Shown: positions 30,667-38,954 of the stretch, piece by piece
Numbering within the stretch: position 1 is the stretch's first letter
Layout: each line of letters begins with the position of its first letter
NCBI GenBank assembly: GCA_903870545.1
Contig: CAIQDI010000018.1
Span: 150,789 to 214,788 of the forward strand
DNA from: an uncultured Pseudomonadota bacterium
Lineage (GTDB): Bacteria > Pseudomonadota > Gammaproteobacteria > Methylococcales > Methylomonadaceae
Direction of reading: 5' to 3'
DNA: 64,000 bases
Notes under the pieces: generated by a model
Told to the model about the DNA's origin: nothing
The model's database searches: none
The model's input: only the letters and a program-made list of their open reading frames with translations
Program-made: the position numbers and the translations under genes

Positions 30667-31998
30667 GTGCAGAATGACCGCATTGCAGAATTAAAAAATA
30701 CTGTTCAACAACTTTTAGACGAAGCCAAAGCACAAGGTGCGACGGCAGCGGAAGCGGGTTTGAGCGTTGACGACGGTTTATCTGTCACCGCACGATTGGG
30801 CGTTGTGGAAACAATTGAACATCATTGCAGCCAGGGTTTAGGCGTAACGGTTTATTTTGGTCAGCGAAAAGGCGCGGCAAGTACCACCGATTTGTCGCCG
30901 GCTTCAATCAAAGAAACCGTCAGCGCGGCGTGTAGCATTGCGCGTTATACCAGCGAAGACGAATTTTCAGGTTTGCCCGACGCGGATTTATTAGCCAGCG
31001 AATTTCCCGATTTAGATTTGTATCATCCGTGGGATTTGTCATCGGAAAAAGCGATTGAAATGGCGATTGAATGCGAAAATGCGGCGCGAGATTATCACGC
31101 CGAAATTAGCAATTCTGAAGGCGCGTCAGTCAGCACGCATCAGGGAATTAGCGTATTGGGCAACAGTTTGGGATTTTTACAAGCGCGGGTCGGTTCCCGT
31201 CATTCGTTGAGTTGTTCGGTTCTCGCGCAACGCGGCGACGATATGCAACGGGATTATTGGTACAGCGTGGCGCGAAATGCCGCACAATTAGAAACCGCGC
31301 GAGAAGTCGGCATTAAAGCAGCGGAACGGACGTTGCGCCGTTTGGGCGGACGCAGTTTAAGTCCGCGTCAATGCCCCGTTTTATTCAGCGCAGAAATGGC
31401 AGGAAGTTTATTAAGCTCGTTTATTGGCGCGATTAGTGGCGGCAGTTTATATCGCAAATCGACGTTTTTATTGGACGCGCTCGACACACAAATTTTTCCT
31501 GATTTTGTGCATATTCACGAGCAACCACATTTACGCGGCGCATTAGGCAGCGCGTCATTTGACAGCGAAGGCGTGACCACGCGCCACCGTGATTTGGTGC
31601 GTGACGGCATTTTGAAAGATTATGTGTTAAGCACTTATTCCGCAAAAAAATTGGGGTTGAAAAGTACCGGCAACGCTGGCAGTGTGAGGAATTTAACACT
31701 AACATCGAACGCCGGTGATTTTGAATCGATGTTAAAAATGCTCGACACGGGTTTGTTGGTCACGGAACTGATGGGGCAAGGCGTGAAAATGATGACCGGC
31801 GATTATTCGCGCGGCGCAGCGGGTTTTTGGGTGGAAAATGGCGTGATTCAATATCCCGTTGAAGAAATCACCATCGCAGGGAATTTAAAAAATATGTTCA
31901 AAAACATGGTGGCGATTGGCAACGATGTCGATTTGCGTGGCAATATACGCACTGGCTCGATTTTAATTGAGCGGTTATCGATTGCGGGCGAAGAGTAG
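30667..31998 (+). CDS. pmbA: Metalloprotease PmbA/TldE
   Basis: 443 residues, normal for TldE/PmbA. With TldD it forms a protease that processes peptides such as microcin precursors and the CcdA antitoxin; TldE itself lacks the zinc motif, which is in TldD. Family marks include LGGRSLSPRQCPVLF and a C-terminal NMFKNMVAIGNDVDLRG. The start is a GTG at 30667 with AAAAGGA upstream. No tldD is seen in this window. It follows UPF0182 by 12 bases and precedes the superoxide-reductase-like gene by 23 bases. Confidence 0.95.
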   Translation: MQNDRIAELKNTVQQLLDEAKAQGATAAEAGLSVDDGLSVTARLGVVETIEHHCSQGLGVTVYFGQRKGAASTTDLSPASIKETVSAACSIARYTSEDEFSGLPDADLLASEFPDLDLYHPWDLSSEKAIEMAIECENAARDYHAEISNSEGASVSTHQGISVLGNSLGFLQARVGSRHSLSCSVLAQRGDDMQRDYWYSVARNAAQLETAREVGIKAAERTLRRLGGRSLSPRQCPVLFSAEMAGSLLSSFIGAISGGSLYRKSTFLLDALDTQIFPDFVHIHEQPHLRGALGSASFDSEGVTTRHRDLVRDGILKDYVLSTYSAKKLGLKSTGNAGSVRNLTLTSNAGDFESMLKMLDTGLLVTELMGQGVKMMTGDYSRGAAGFWVENGVIQYPVEEITIAGNLKNMFKNMVAIGNDVDLRGNIRTGSILIERLSIAGEE

Positions 31999-32021
31999 TT
32001 TTTAATTTTTAGGAGAGAAAA

Positions 32022-32441
32022 ATGAACAGACGTAATTTTATGAGATTGGGTTTAGCGGGTGCGGGTTTGATGACGTTGAACGCTACGCCGTTGTTGGCTG
32101 AAACAAAACAGGCTGAATTGCTCGGCGCGGGCGGATTGTTTTACACAAAAGAAAATGCGGGGCGTTTCGCGGGCAAAATTGCCACCCATTTGCCCGCCAT
32201 TGAAATTGAAAAATCGACCGTGAAAGTGACTACCGCGCACGAAATGAACGGGTTTGAACACTACATTGTAAAACACATTTTGCTCGACAAAAATTATCAG
32301 TTTTTGGATGAGCATTTCTTTAACCCGACCACCGATAAAGTGGCGATTTCGACGTTCACCTTACCGAATTACAGCGGCACGTTGCACGTTTTGAGTCTGT
32401 GCAATAAGCATGATTTGTGGTTGAATTCAATCGAGTTGTAA
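32022..32441 (+). CDS. Tat-exported superoxide reductase-like (desulfoferrodoxin-type) protein
   Basis: A 139-residue protein with a twin-arginine signal (NRRNFMRLGLAGAG) and predicted cleavage after LLA (about residue 26). The mature part has the iron-ligand pattern of superoxide reductase: His56 (ATHLP), His73, His80 (EHYI), Cys127 and His130 (CNKHDLW). The spacing of the two central His residues is 7, one more than in the usual HPMxPEHYI motif, so the site may differ. The N-terminal rubredoxin-like centre of class I enzymes is absent. A periplasmic role in superoxide removal or redox sensing is inferred. Confidence 0.8.
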   Translation: MNRRNFMRLGLAGAGLMTLNATPLLAETKQAELLGAGGLFYTKENAGRFAGKIATHLPAIEIEKSTVKVTTAHEMNGFEHYIVKHILLDKNYQFLDEHFFNPTTDKVAISTFTLPNYSGTLHVLSLCNKHDLWLNSIEL

Positions 32442-32473
32442 AAACAATTTTCAATTTTAACAAGGAAAAACCA

Positions 32474-33493
32474 ATGACCCGATTTCCAGCAGAATGGGAA
32501 AAACAAGCCGCTGTTTTAATTGCTTGGCCACACGCCACCGGTGATTTTAGCGACCACCTCGAATCCGTCGAAGAAACGTACAGCATCATTGCTGACACGA
32601 TTACCGAATACCAACGTTTGCTGATTGTTTGCCGTGACGACGTGCATCAACATCACATCGAAAAATTAGTTGAACGCCACGAAGACATTCAATTTGTTCA
32701 CGCGCCGGTCAACGACATTTGGGTGCGTGACACCACTTTTTTGACCGTTGAAAAAGAAGGCGCGTTGAAATATCTGAATTTTCAGTTTAACGGTTGGGGC
32801 GAAAAATACGATTTCGCCAATGACAACGCGCTGAATCACAAATTAGCGAACGCTAAGTTTTTCAAAGGCAAAGCGCATCACGACATCGCGTTTATTTTGG
32901 AAGGCGGCAGCATTGAAAGTGACGGCGAAGGCACGATTTTAACCACCAGCCATTGTTTGCTAAATCCGAATCGCAATAAAGAGTTAACGAAAGAACAAAT
33001 CGAACAACAACTCGCCACCCATTTAGGCGCGAAACGAGTTTTGTGGCTGCAACAAGAAAATTTAGCGGGTGACGATACCGACGCGCACATTGATACCTTG
33101 GCGCGTTTTTGCAATCCGACCACGATTGCGTACACCAGCTGCGACAATCTCGACGACTCGCATTACGACAGTTTGAATCGAATGAAAATGCAGTTGGAAA
33201 TGTTCCGTACCGCTGCTGGCGAACCGTATCATTTGGTTGCTCTGCCTTTGCCAACACCCATTTTCGATGAAGATGATGAACCGTTGCCGGCGAATTACGC
33301 GAATTTTTTAATCATCAATCACGCGGTGTTAGTGCCGGTTTATGGTGACGACAAAGATAAAATCGCGCTGGAACGTTTGGCAAAAGTTTTCCCCGAACAC
33401 AAACTATGCCCGATTCCGTGTCTTCCGTTGGTGCAACAATATGGCAGTTTGCATTGCATGACGATGCAATTTCCTGAGCAAGCGCGAGGCTAA
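32474..33493 (+). CDS. aguA: Agmatine deiminase
   Basis: Hydrolyses agmatine to N-carbamoylputrescine and ammonia. 339 residues from the ATG at 32474, placed after AAGGA; an upstream in-frame codon lies within the previous gene's end and is rejected. Family motifs: IAWPHATGDF near the N-terminus, GGSIESDGEG, HIDTLARF, and the nucleophile Cys328 in GSLHCMTMQFP. It is 3 bases upstream of aguB, so the full agmatine-to-putrescine route is in one transcript. Confidence 0.96.
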   Translation: MTRFPAEWEKQAAVLIAWPHATGDFSDHLESVEETYSIIADTITEYQRLLIVCRDDVHQHHIEKLVERHEDIQFVHAPVNDIWVRDTTFLTVEKEGALKYLNFQFNGWGEKYDFANDNALNHKLANAKFFKGKAHHDIAFILEGGSIESDGEGTILTTSHCLLNPNRNKELTKEQIEQQLATHLGAKRVLWLQQENLAGDDTDAHIDTLARFCNPTTIAYTSCDNLDDSHYDSLNRMKMQLEMFRTAAGEPYHLVALPLPTPIFDEDDEPLPANYANFLIINHAVLVPVYGDDKDKIALERLAKVFPEHKLCPIPCLPLVQQYGSLHCMTMQFPEQARG

Positions 33494-33496
33494 TTT

Positions 33497-34384
33497 ATGA
33501 AAAATACGTTAATCGTGAGTGCGGTTCAACAACCCTGTGGCGATGATAATCCGCAAGTGAATTTAGCCTTTTCGATTGCTAAAATTCGTGAAGCCGCCGC
33601 CGTAAATGCTGATTTGGTTGTCTTGCCCGAATTGCATTTGGGCAAGTATTTTTGCCAAACTGAAGATCACGCGCTGTTTGATTTAGCGCAACCGATTCCG
33701 TGCGAAACGACCGATATTTTTTCAGCGTTAGCGAAAGAATTGAGCATTGTCATTGTCACGACCATTTTTGAACGTCGTGCGGCGGGGCTTTATCACAACA
33801 CCGCCGTGGTGTTTGATAAAGACGGCAGCATTGCGGGTAAATATCGCAAAATGCACATTCCCGACGATCCGGCGTTTTACGAAAAGTATTATTTCACGCC
33901 CGGCGATTTAGGATTTACGCCGATTCAAACGTCGATTGGCAAATTAGGCGTGCTGATTTGTTGGGATCAATGGTATCCGGAAGCCGCGCGTTTAATGGCG
34001 TTGGCCGGAGCTGAGATATTGATTTATCCGACCGCGATTGGTTGGGATAAACACGATACGGTTGAAGAACAAGCTCGCCAAGTTGACGCTTGGATTACGG
34101 TGCAACGCGGTCACGCGGTGGCCAATGGGTTGCCGGTGATTTCGTGCAATCGGATTGGTTTTGAAACCGCGCCACACTCTGAAAATGGTATTGATTTTTG
34201 GGGCAACAGTTTTATTGTCGGCTCGCAAGGTGAATTTCTAGTTCACGCCAACGCCACCGACACTAAACTTTTGATTTGTGAAATCTCTAAAAAACGGACA
34301 GAAACCGTGCGCCGAATTTGGCCCTTTTTACGCGACCGCCGCATTGATGCGTTTGGCGATTTAACTAAACGATTTATTGATTAG
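33497..34384 (+). CDS. aguB: N-carbamoylputrescine amidase
   Basis: Nitrilase-superfamily enzyme that makes putrescine from N-carbamoylputrescine. 295 residues, normal length. The catalytic triad is Glu45 (LPELHLG), Lys118 (YRKMHIP) and Cys155 (LICWDQWYPEAAR). The last motif is typical of AguB rather than other nitrilases. It starts 3 bases after aguA, and 24 bases separate it from relA. Confidence 0.96.
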   Translation: MKNTLIVSAVQQPCGDDNPQVNLAFSIAKIREAAAVNADLVVLPELHLGKYFCQTEDHALFDLAQPIPCETTDIFSALAKELSIVIVTTIFERRAAGLYHNTAVVFDKDGSIAGKYRKMHIPDDPAFYEKYYFTPGDLGFTPIQTSIGKLGVLICWDQWYPEAARLMALAGAEILIYPTAIGWDKHDTVEEQARQVDAWITVQRGHAVANGLPVISCNRIGFETAPHSENGIDFWGNSFIVGSQGEFLVHANATDTKLLICEISKKRTETVRRIWPFLRDRRIDAFGDLTKRFID

Positions 34385-34408
34385 CCACTCAGTCATTTGG
34401 AATAGATT

Positions 34409-36211
34409 ATGAAATCAGTGATTATTTCAATTGAACAGCAGTTGCATCGTTACACTTTAGATGAGCAAGAACAATTGCAACAAGCGTTGGCTATCGTAGA
34501 CGAACTGGCAGCCGATTCAACGCACCCCGCCACAAATAGTGTGGAGGTTGCCGCGATTTTAATCGAATTTAACGTGGATTTACGCACCATTGTGGCTGCC
34601 ATTTTAAGTGATTCACGTTTGATTGAGGCACAGCCACAACTGGATATTGCCGCGCTATTCGGTAAAACCGTGGCGGGTTTGGTGAAAGATATAAACTGGT
34701 TGAGTAGCGTTAATATCTATTCATTAGAAATGGTCAATCAGCCCAATCAAACTGAAATGCTGCGCCAAATGTTGTTGGCAATGACGAAAGATGTGCGGGC
34801 AATTCTGATTAAATTGGCGTTTCGTATTCATCGGTTGCGCTATTTAATGCTCGAACCTATCGACGTTCGACGTTTTATCGCGCAAGAAACTTTGGATATT
34901 TACGCGCCGATTGCCAACCGTTTGGGCGTTCATCAGTTTAAATGGGAACTGGAGGATATGGCGTTTCGTTATTTAAATCCCGCAACTTATCGGAAAATTG
35001 CCAAATCGTTATCGATAAATCGCGAAGCACGCGAGAACGCAATCGAACATTTCACTTCTACGTTGCGACAAATGCTGGAGAAAGAAGATATTCTTTGTCG
35101 TTGTTATGGTCGTCCCAAGCACATTTACAGCATTTTTAAAAAAATGCAGAACAAAAGCCTGAGCTTTGATGAGTTGTATGATTTGTTGGCGGTGCGTGTT
35201 TTGGTGGAGAATTTGACCGATTGTTATACCGTGCTGGGAATTGTGCATAATCACTGGAAAATGATTTCAAAAGAGTTTGACGATTACATTGCGAATCCGA
35301 AAGAAAACGGTTACGAATCGTTGCATACCATTATTTTAGACAAAAATTTTAATCGCATTGAAATACAAATTCGCACGCACGCCATGCACGATTACGCAGA
35401 ATTAGGGGTTGCGGCACATTGGTCGTACAAAGAAGGTGGACGACAATCGGCGACAATCGAAAAAAGTATTGCTGTTTTGCGCCATCTTTTAGAAAGGAAG
35501 GGAGACGATTCGGCTTCCGAAGAACCATTTCACAGTGAATTAGCCAGTGATTCGGTCTACGTTTTAACGCCGACTAATTTTATCGTGGCGTTAATGAAAG
35601 GTGCTACGCCGTTGGATTTTGCTTACGCACTTAAAACAGAAATCGGGCATCGTTGTCGTGGTGCAAAAGTAAACGGACGCATTGTCCCGCTTACTTATCA
35701 GCTCAATTCGGGGGAAAAAGTTGAAATTTTAACAACTAAAGAAATAACTCCGAATTATAATTGGATTACACAGCCGTTTGCTTATTTAAAAACACCTCAC
35801 GCGATTCAAGAAGTGAGTAACTGGTTTAAAATTCATCCGACGGAAGTGGTAAAAGAAATTCCTATTTTGCCATCGTCTGAAATGAGAAAAGAGCCGCCCG
35901 TTAATGTCAATCTGAATCAAAAACGGGATTATTCTAAAGAAATATGTGTGACGGGTTTGAGTAATATCCAAATTGAAATCGCGCTATGTTGTCTTCCCGT
36001 GACGGATAAAGGAATTATTGGTTTCATTTCAGCCCATCGCGGTGTGATTGTGCATCAATGTGATTGTAAAAATATCCTATCATTGAGTCCGTCTAAGCAA
36101 TCTCAATTAGTGCCGGTAGCGTGGGAAAATGGCAATTCTGAAAATCCTGCCAAATGTAATCAATGTGATTTAAATGCCCTGTGTTTCAATAAAAAAATAT
36201 TCCCACCCTAA
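34409..36211 (+). CDS. relA: (p)ppGpp synthetase RelA, short form lacking the C-terminal ACT/RRM domain
   Basis: 600 residues. The N-terminal hydrolase domain is degenerate: the His-Asp pair of active SpoT is replaced (AAILSDSRL), as in RelA. The synthetase domain is intact (GRPKHIYSIFKKMQ, FDELYDLLAVRV, NGYESLHT) and resembles RelA, not SpoT. A TGS domain follows at about 380-440 and a zinc-finger-like domain with a Cys-Cys pair at about 526-527 and HQCDC. The protein then ends with a short Cys-rich tail (CNQCDLNALC) and lacks the ACT domain of the usual about 740-residue enzyme. The stop is 2 bases from the convergent regulator, so no missing exon-like piece is nearby. Confidence 0.92.
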   Translation: MKSVIISIEQQLHRYTLDEQEQLQQALAIVDELAADSTHPATNSVEVAAILIEFNVDLRTIVAAILSDSRLIEAQPQLDIAALFGKTVAGLVKDINWLSSVNIYSLEMVNQPNQTEMLRQMLLAMTKDVRAILIKLAFRIHRLRYLMLEPIDVRRFIAQETLDIYAPIANRLGVHQFKWELEDMAFRYLNPATYRKIAKSLSINREARENAIEHFTSTLRQMLEKEDILCRCYGRPKHIYSIFKKMQNKSLSFDELYDLLAVRVLVENLTDCYTVLGIVHNHWKMISKEFDDYIANPKENGYESLHTIILDKNFNRIEIQIRTHAMHDYAELGVAAHWSYKEGGRQSATIEKSIAVLRHLLERKGDDSASEEPFHSELASDSVYVLTPTNFIVALMKGATPLDFAYALKTEIGHRCRGAKVNGRIVPLTYQLNSGEKVEILTTKEITPNYNWITQPFAYLKTPHAIQEVSNWFKIHPTEVVKEIPILPSSEMRKEPPVNVNLNQKRDYSKEICVTGLSNIQIEIALCCLPVTDKGIIGFISAHRGVIVHQCDCKNILSLSPSKQSQLVPVAWENGNSENPAKCNQCDLNALCFNKKIFPP

Positions 36212-36213
36212 AT

Positions 36214-37149
36214 CTAAAAAACGTACAATTTTCGTTTTCGCCAAAACGTGGCGCGACTCATGCCTAAACTTTTCGCTGCTGCATTGACATTTTTATTTTC
36301 TGTTAACGCGCGTTGAATGGCACTTTTTTCATCTTCCATTGAAATTGCTTTGTTGATGATTATCGGTTGAACTTCTCGAAATTCCGGCGGTAATTCGGCA
36401 CTTTTCAAAATCGTGCCACGTCCGACCGCAAACGCATATTCCACCACATTTTGCAGTTCTCGAATATTACCGCGCCACGCATAATCCAACAATAAACGCA
36501 TCGCTTCGGGTTCAATTTCTTCAATTTTGCGCCGATTGGCGGCGTTGTGTTGATCAATAAACGCCCATATCAACAAACTAATATCTTCGCGACGTTCCCG
36601 CAACGGCGGTAAATAAATCGGCACGACCCGCAAGCGATACATCAAATCTTCGCGGAAGCGTCCATTTTTTACTTCTTCGCGCAATGAACGATGGGTCGCG
36701 GCGACCAAGCGCACATTCACCGGCATCGATATTACGCCACCGACGGGAACGTAATTGCGTTCTTGAATCACGCGCAACAATTTTGCCTGTAATTCCATTG
36801 GCAATTCGGCGATTTCATCTAAAAATAAGGTGCCACCGTGAGCGCGTTGAAATAACCCTTTGTGATCTTTAATTGCGCCGGTAAATGCGCCACGCACATG
36901 ACCGAACAATTCACTTTCTAATAAATTACTCGATAATGCCGCGCAATTGACCGCTAAAAAAGGCGCGTCTTTTCGCCCGCTCAATTCGTGAATGGCGCGG
37001 GCGACTAATTCTTTGCCAGAACCGCTTTCGCCACGCACTAAAACGGTTGCTTCGGTTTGGGCGGCGGTTTGAATAATCTGAAAAACGTCCCGCATTAAAG
37101 GCGAGCGGCTTAATATGCCGTGAAAATTTTGAGCGTTATCAATTTGCAT
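36214..37149 (-). CDS. Sigma-54-dependent transcriptional activator without sensor domain
   Basis: 311 residues composed only of an AAA+ domain and a C-terminal Fis-type helix-turn-helix. Walker A GESGSGKE (about 40-47), GAFTGA loop for sigma-54 contact, Walker B GTLFLDEI, arginine-finger region and the DNA-binding helix ([16 protein letters not shown]) are intact. There is no receiver, GAF or FisR-type N-terminal domain, so it resembles PspF in layout. It is divergent from the rhodanese-dioxygenase-SQR genes, whose upstream region has a sigma-54 promoter and repeated TGAAAC boxes; it probably controls them. How it senses a signal is not visible. Confidence 0.94.
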   Translation of the reverse strand: MQIDNAQNFHGILSRSPLMRDVFQIIQTAAQTEATVLVRGESGSGKELVARAIHELSGRKDAPFLAVNCAALSSNLLESELFGHVRGAFTGAIKDHKGLFQRAHGGTLFLDEIAELPMELQAKLLRVIQERNYVPVGGVISMPVNVRLVAATHRSLREEVKNGRFREDLMYRLRVVPIYLPPLRERREDISLLIWAFIDQHNAANRRKIEEIEPEAMRLLLDYAWRGNIRELQNVVEYAFAVGRGTILKSAELPPEFREVQPIIINKAISMEDEKSAIQRALTENKNVNAAAKSLGMSRATFWRKRKLYVF

Positions 37150-37176
37150 TTTGCATCTTTTTAGGTTTAATGTTAC

Positions 37177-37234
37177 GTTTCATGTGGTGGTTGTGGTGAA
37201 ACATTTTGTGTTGCATTGAAACATAAAATGAAAC
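37177..37234. promoter_or_regulatory. Phased TGAAAC boxes, probable activator (UAS) sites
   Basis: GTTTCA at 37177-37182 and TGAAAC at 37197-37202, 37217-37222 and 37229-37234. The first three starts are exactly 20 bases apart, about two DNA turns. Around the third there is a 15-base near-palindrome, TGTTGCATTGAAACA (37209-37223). The boxes lie 70-130 bases upstream of the -24/-12 promoter, where an enhancer-binding protein would be expected. Confidence 0.65.
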
Positions 37235-37300
37235 AAGAAAAAAGCGTTAAAAATATAGCGAACGCTTTAAAATCAAGGGCGCAAGCGTATGTTTGAATTT

Positions 37301-37316
37301 TGGCACAACACCTGCA
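37301..37316 (+). promoter_or_regulatory. Sigma-54 (-24/-12) promoter of the sulfide operon
   Basis: TGGCAC-AACAC-CTGCA. The GG and GC pairs are separated by exactly 10 bases, matching the consensus TGGCAC-N5-TTGCW at all but the first T of the -12 box. It is 27 bases upstream of the rhodanese ATG and next to a sigma-54 activator gene, which makes a chance match unlikely. Confidence 0.82.
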
Positions 37317-37342
37317 AACTTTATGGAAACAACGAGGCAAAA

Positions 37343-37723
37343 ATGAAAAAAATTATTTTAGGTATTTTAGCATTACTCAGCGGCCAAGTGGCGTTAGCGG
37401 AAGGTGTTGAATCGATTTCGGTGCAACAAGCCGCGCAAATGCAATTAGAACAAAAAGCCGTCATTGTGGATGTGCGTGAAAATGACGAATGGAACGCGGG
37501 ACATATTGCGGGAGCGATTCATATTCCGCTAGGCGAAATTAAAAATCGGGCGGCGGAATTGGAGCAATACAAAAATAGTCCGTTAATTACGCAATGTCGC
37601 AGTGGTGGAAGATCGGCAACAGCGGCAGATGTGTTAAAAACTGCTGGTTTTAACAAGCTCTACAACATGGACGGCGGTTTAAATGCGTGGCAAAAAGCAG
37701 ATTTAAAAATTCAACAAAACTAA
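37343..37723 (+). CDS. Periplasmic rhodanese (sulfurtransferase)
   Basis: 126 residues from the ATG at 37343, preceded by GAGG; an in-frame ATG at 37289 would lie upstream of the promoter and is rejected. A Sec signal peptide (MKKIILGILALLSGQVALA) covers residues 1-19. A single rhodanese domain follows with catalytic Cys85 in the loop CRSGGR. It should move sulfane sulfur in the periplasm. First gene of the sulfide operon, 25 bases before the dioxygenase gene. Confidence 0.93.
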   Translation: MKKIILGILALLSGQVALAEGVESISVQQAAQMQLEQKAVIVDVRENDEWNAGHIAGAIHIPLGEIKNRAAELEQYKNSPLITQCRSGGRSATAADVLKTAGFNKLYNMDGGLNAWQKADLKIQQN

Positions 37724-37748
37724 CTTTTAAAAAATCGGAGCGACAATC

Positions 37749-38840
37749 ATGTTTAAACAATTATTTGACCCTGCAACGTGGACTTACACTTATTTAATTG
37801 CTGATGACACCACCAAAGAAGCGGCATTCATCGATCCCGTCAACACGCATTTAGAGTTGTATTTGGATTTACTGAAACAAAATGGCTTGAAATTGGTTTA
37901 TTCGTTTGAAACCCACGTTCACGCGGATCACATTACTGCTAGCGGTTTGTTACGCCAACACACTGGCGCGAAAACCTGTGTCAGTCAGTTTGGTGGCGCA
38001 CAATTAGTCGATGTGGAAATTCGAGACGGCGATGTGTTCATGTTAGGCAACGAACAAATTAAAGCGATTGCCACACCTGGACACACCGCAGGTTGTACGT
38101 CTTTTTTGTGGCGTGACCGTTTATTTACAGGCGATTCGTTGTTAATTGGCGGTTGTGGACGCACCGATTTTCAAGGTGGCGATGCGGGCGCGTTGTACGA
38201 TGCGATTACACAACGTTTATTTACGTTGTCAGACGATACACTGGTTTATCCAGGGCATGATTATCAGCAGCGTTGGGTCAGTAATATCATGCAGGAACGC
38301 ACGACTAATCCCCGTTTAGCGAATAAAAACCGCGAGCAGTTTATTGAAATTATGAACAATTTGAATTTGCCAAAACCTCGGTTGATTGATCAAGCTGTAC
38401 CGGCGAATCGTTATTGTGGGCTGGATGAAGACGAACGCACGCAAGCGGTTCAGCTTCGTGATAATGAACCGCCGGCTGTTTTTTGCATGATGCAAAGTAG
38501 TATGACAGGGCAAGATTTGGTTTCAGCGGCAAAACAAAACATCACTGAAATCAATGCGGACATGGCGCGAAAATTATTAGCAGAAGGCAACATCACGCTG
38601 ATTGATACGCGCGAAGAAAGCGAGTTTTCGGCGGGCGGCATCGACAACGCAATTTTATTACCGCGTGGTGTTATAGAATTCAAAATTGGCACGGTGTCTG
38701 AATTAACCGATAAAACCAAAGCAGTTTTAATCTACTGCCGCACCGGTGGACGCTCCGCGTTAGCGGCGCAAACGTTGCAAATTTTGGGCTACACCAACGT
38801 TTTGTCGTTGGCGGGTGGCTTTGAAGGTTGGAACAAATAA
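37749..38840 (+). CDS. Persulfide dioxygenase-like MBL-fold protein fused to rhodanese
   Basis: 363 residues, cytosolic. The N-terminal metallo-beta-lactamase domain (about 1-240) is of the ETHE1 type: THVHADH (His56, His58, Asp60, His61), ATPGHT and a later PGHDY provide the iron ligands. The C-terminal rhodanese domain (about 265-363) has catalytic Cys330 in CRTGGRSA. ETHE1-type enzymes oxidise glutathione persulfide to sulfite with O2, and the fused rhodanese can load or unload sulfane sulfur. Natural dioxygenase-rhodanese fusions of this kind are known in other bacteria. Context with SQR supports sulfide oxidation. Confidence 0.92.
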   Translation: MFKQLFDPATWTYTYLIADDTTKEAAFIDPVNTHLELYLDLLKQNGLKLVYSFETHVHADHITASGLLRQHTGAKTCVSQFGGAQLVDVEIRDGDVFMLGNEQIKAIATPGHTAGCTSFLWRDRLFTGDSLLIGGCGRTDFQGGDAGALYDAITQRLFTLSDDTLVYPGHDYQQRWVSNIMQERTTNPRLANKNREQFIEIMNNLNLPKPRLIDQAVPANRYCGLDEDERTQAVQLRDNEPPAVFCMMQSSMTGQDLVSAAKQNITEINADMARKLLAEGNITLIDTREESEFSAGGIDNAILLPRGVIEFKIGTVSELTDKTKAVLIYCRTGGRSALAAQTLQILGYTNVLSLAGGFEGWNK

Positions 38841-38844
38841 AAAA

Positions 38845-38926
38845 TTGTACGGGCGGGTCTTGTACCCGCCCTTTCGTTACGATTATTCATTTGAAACAAG
38901 GCAACCACAAAGGTTTGCCCGTACAA
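38845..38926. repeat. Palindromic repeat element between dioxygenase and SQR genes
   Basis: Outer arms TTGTACGGGC (38845-38854) and GCCCGTACAA (38917-38926) are perfect inverted repeats. Inside is the hairpin GGGCGGGT...ACCCGCCC at 38851-38871, the same unit as at 6651-6671. It lies within the operon and could act as an mRNA stability or attenuation element; this is an inference. Confidence 0.7.
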
Positions 38927-38954
38927 CAAAAATTATAAAAATGAGGATTCAAAC

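Noticed and set aside
37289..37342. In-frame ATG 18 codons upstream of the rhodanese gene
   Set aside because: It lies upstream of and across the -24/-12 promoter and would place residues before a clear signal peptide.
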